A stretch of 64,000 nt of DNA from Haloglomus salinum (lineage in GTDB: Archaea; Halobacteriota; Halobacteria; Halobacteriales; Haloarculaceae). The DNA is taken from positions 310,001 to 374,000 of the forward strand of contig NZ_CP101153.1 of NCBI RefSeq assembly GCF_024298825.1, given 5' to 3'. Shown here piece by piece: positions 61,812 to 64,000 of this stretch (position 1 is the stretch's first letter; each line of letters starts with the position of its first letter). The position numbers were made by a program, and so were the translations under genes. Under the pieces are notes generated by a model, which was given only the letters and a program-made list of their open reading frames with translations, was not told where the DNA came from and searched no databases.

Positions 61812-63485
61812 ATGCCTGAATTCGACCCTGCCGACCACGACATCTCCGAGATCGGACCGAAGGTCCAGGCCATCGACGACGTCGACGAGCTGCGCGCGCT
61901 GCTGGAGGCCGAGGAAGACGGCGAGGACCGGGCACCGGTCAAGCAGGTCATCGAGAGCCGCATCGAGAACCTCGAAGCGGAGGACGAGGCCGACGACGAG
62001 GGACTCGTCGACCTGACGGACATGTCGACGGCCGAGGCAGCCAACGCCATCCGCGGCATCGACGACCCCGACGAACTCCGCGAGCTACTGGAGACGGAGG
62101 AGGCCGGCGAGGACCGCGGTGGCGTCAAGACACAGATACAGAACCGCCTCGACTCGGTCACGGAGGACGAGGACGCCGACGAGGGCGAGGCCGAGGAAGA
62201 GCCCAAGACCCCCGAGGAGCGCCATCCCGACCTCGACCATCCGACCGCCGACAAGCGCCACGTCCGCGCGGTCGAGGCCGGCGACTATCGGGACATGTGG
62301 GTCTACTGCGAGACCCAGCAGGGCGAACTCATCGACGTGTCCAAGGAGATGCTGGGGAAGGCCCGGCAGCTCATGGACGACTACAACGACGAGTACGACG
62401 CCGACGAGAAGGTCATCGCGTTCGTCATCGGCGAGGACATCGCCGAGCAGGCCGAACTCGCCATCGAGTACGGCGCCGACGTGGCGCTGTATCAGGAGGA
62501 CGACCGGCTCGACCGGTTCCTCCACAAGCCCTACACCGAGATATTCGTCGACGCCGCCCGCGGCACCGGCCACCCGTACGGTCGCGAGGACCGCCCGGAC
62601 GTGGAGTGGCACGGCTACGACGAGCCGCGCTACGTCCTGTTCCCGGCGACGAACAACGGACGGGACCTCTCGGCGACCGTGCAGGCCGAACTCGACTCCG
62701 GGCTCGCCTCGGACTGCTCGGACCTCCACATCACGGACGTGCTCATCTCGAACCCGGCGAAGACGGGCGAGCCGGGCACGAAGAAGGAGTTCGAGCGTGT
62801 GCTGCACATGAAGCGCCCGGACTTCTCGGGCTTCGAGTACTCGACCATCCTCTGTCTGGACAAGCCCGACCGCGAGTTCCACCCGCAGGGTGGCTCGGTC
62901 ATCCCGGGTGCGTTCGACGTGCCGGAGCCCGACCCCGAGCGCGAGGGCGAGGTCGTCGAGTGGGAGGCCCCGCTCGAGGACGACTGGTTCGGCGTCGAGG
63001 TCACCGCACACGACCAGCTCGACGAGGGTGTCGACCTCACGGGTCGTGAGGTCATCGTCGCGATGGGCCGTGGCATCGGGGACGACCCGAGCACGGGCAT
63101 CGAACTCGGACTCGACCTCGTCGACGCGCTCGAGGACGCCGACCTCGGGCTCTCGCGAGGAGTCATCACGGCCTCCTACCAGTTCGAGGGCCACGTCGAG
63201 CAGTACATCACCGAGGAACGACAGATCGGCGAGTCCGGGCAGGTGGTCGAGCCGCCCGTCTACATCGCCGCCGGCATCTCCGGCGCCGTCCAGCACAAGG
63301 TCGGCATGGACGAATCGGACACCATCATCAGCATCAACACCAACCCTGACGCAGACATCGTGGACTTCTCAGACTACTTCATCGAGGGCGACCTGTTCGA
63401 GGTCCTGCCTGCCGTGACGGAGGCGCTGGAATCGGGCGAATCGATCGGTGCCGTCGCGGAGGCCGGAGGTGCGACCGATGACTGA
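61812..63485 (+). CDS. fixB: Electron transfer flavoprotein alpha subunit FixB with acidic N-terminal extension
   Basis: 557 residues from ATG 61812 (TTG 61806 is possible). An unusually long N-terminal region (~150 residues) holds two repeats (IDDVDELRALLEAEEDGEDR and IDDPDELRELLETEEAGEDR). It is followed by the ETF-alpha core WVYCETQQGELIDVSKEMLGKARQL and the FAD-binding C-terminal domain (GRGIGDDPSTGIELGLDL, YIAAGISGAVQHKVGM, ISINTNPDADIVDFSDY). Overlaps fixC by 8 bases. The extension is probably haloarchaeal-specific. Confidence 0.93.
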   Translation: MPEFDPADHDISEIGPKVQAIDDVDELRALLEAEEDGEDRAPVKQVIESRIENLEAEDEADDEGLVDLTDMSTAEAANAIRGIDDPDELRELLETEEAGEDRGGVKTQIQNRLDSVTEDEDADEGEAEEEPKTPEERHPDLDHPTADKRHVRAVEAGDYRDMWVYCETQQGELIDVSKEMLGKARQLMDDYNDEYDADEKVIAFVIGEDIAEQAELAIEYGADVALYQEDDRLDRFLHKPYTEIFVDAARGTGHPYGREDRPDVEWHGYDEPRYVLFPATNNGRDLSATVQAELDSGLASDCSDLHITDVLISNPAKTGEPGTKKEFERVLHMKRPDFSGFEYSTILCLDKPDREFHPQGGSVIPGAFDVPEPDPEREGEVVEWEAPLEDDWFGVEVTAHDQLDEGVDLTGREVIVAMGRGIGDDPSTGIELGLDLVDALEDADLGLSRGVITASYQFEGHVEQYITEERQIGESGQVVEPPVYIAAGISGAVQHKVGMDESDTIISINTNPDADIVDFSDYFIEGDLFEVLPAVTEALESGESIGAVAEAGGATDD

Positions 63486-64000
63486 GAGCGCCATCGACAC
63501 GGACGAGTACGAGCACTACGAGGCCCTCGTGGTCGGCTGTGGTCCCGGTGGCGCCGCGGCCGCGGCCAAACTCGCCGACGAAGACGTGGAGACGCTCGTC
63601 CTCGAGCGCGGCGTCGAGGCCGGCTCGAAGAACGTCTCCGGCGGCCTCATCTACGCCGAGGAGTCCGCGCCCTACACCATCGACGACCTGTTTCCCGGGT
63701 TCCGCGAGGAGGCCGCCGAGCGACCCATCACGGAGTACCACATCCACAACATGGCCGGGTCGCAGGTGAAGTCGCTGGACATCACGGAGCTCCACGAGCA
63801 CGATACCGAGTGGTCCGACGCGGTCCTCCGGCGGACGATGGACTCGTGGCTCGAGAAGCGCGTCCACGAGAAGACCCGCGAGGCCGGCGGCGGCGTCCTC
63901 ACGGACGTCCGCGTCAACGGCCTGCTCCGCGACGGCGGCGAGATCGTCGGCGTCACCTGCGACGAGATCGAGCCCATCACGGCCGACCTCATCGTCGCTG
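63478..64000 (+). CDS. fixC: FAD-dependent oxidoreductase FixC, cut by window edge
   Basis: About 174 codons visible from ATG 63478, with the 3' end beyond the window. EALVVGCGPGGAAAAAKLADEDVETLVLERGVEAGSKNVSGG is the FAD-binding GxGxxG region of the ETF-quinone oxidoreductase/FixC family. Continues with HNMAGSQVKSLDI and WSDAVLRRTMDSWLE. Its start overlaps the fixB stop, so fixABC is one operon; a fixX gene is expected downstream, outside the window. Confidence 0.92.
   Translation, partial: MTESAIDTDEYEHYEALVVGCGPGGAAAAAKLADEDVETLVLERGVEAGSKNVSGGLIYAEESAPYTIDDLFPGFREEAAERPITEYHIHNMAGSQVKSLDITELHEHDTEWSDAVLRRTMDSWLEKRVHEKTREAGGGVLTDVRVNGLLRDGGEIVGVTCDEIEPITADLIVA

Overview
The window reads as chromosomal DNA of a halophilic archaeon (class Halobacteria). 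Evidence: very high GC, strongly acidic proteins, leaderless genes with a TATA box 25-30 bases before the start codon, haloarchaeal type IV pilins, a PGF-CTERM-like surface protein, a twin-arginine lipoprotein, Pus10, an AglF-type nucleotidyltransferase and a FixABC electron-transfer cluster. No tRNA, rRNA or CRISPR array was seen.

Layout. 1-7 kb: an FtsX-type ABC exporter (permease cut by the window edge) and two large surface proteins. 6.8-7.2 kb: two copies of a hairpin resembling an IS200/IS605 end. 7.2-9.8 kb: the oddest locus, a short lipoprotein followed by two phage/contractile-tail tube (gp19-like) proteins, the second fused to an extra C-terminal region. 9.8-14 kb: UppP, Pus10, RNase HII and small zinc-binding proteins. 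14-55 kb: a very large surface-glycan and nucleotide-sugar region. It holds GlmU/GlmS-like enzymes, a two-gene regulator/TumE-like unit, three NAD-dependent sugar epimerases/dehydratases (one resembling UDP-sulfoquinovose synthase), pilins, an overlapping ketopantoate reductase-like/GNAT/ATP-grasp operon, three asparagine-synthase-family proteins, the complete dTDP-rhamnose set, a flippase-type ABC transporter, glycosyltransferases, methyltransferases, polytopic membrane proteins, a WbaP-type initiating transferase and aglF. Inside it lies a lower-GC, decayed interval (33.3-35.2 kb) with an rfbC relic and a DUF616-type glycosyltransferase. 55-60 kb: housekeeping and small genes (J-domain protein, S66 peptidase, thioesterase, ADP-ribosylglycohydrolase) plus one intact and one truncated pilin. 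60-64 kb: ferredoxin and fixA-fixB-fixC, cut by the right edge.

How it fits together. GlmS/GlmU, AglF and RmlABCD supply nucleotide sugars. The WbaP-like enzyme starts a lipid-linked glycan, glycosyltransferases extend it, methyltransferases and possibly AsnB-type amidotransferases decorate it, and the PglK-like ABC protein flips it. UppP recycles the lipid carrier. Likely acceptors are the S-layer-like proteins and pilins. Two sites matching the TrmB-type motif TACT-N8-GAGTA sit just before the glmU-like and sulfoquinovose-synthase-like genes, suggesting control of glycan precursor supply by sugar status.

All family assignments come from reading the sequence and from memory of the families; no database search was run.
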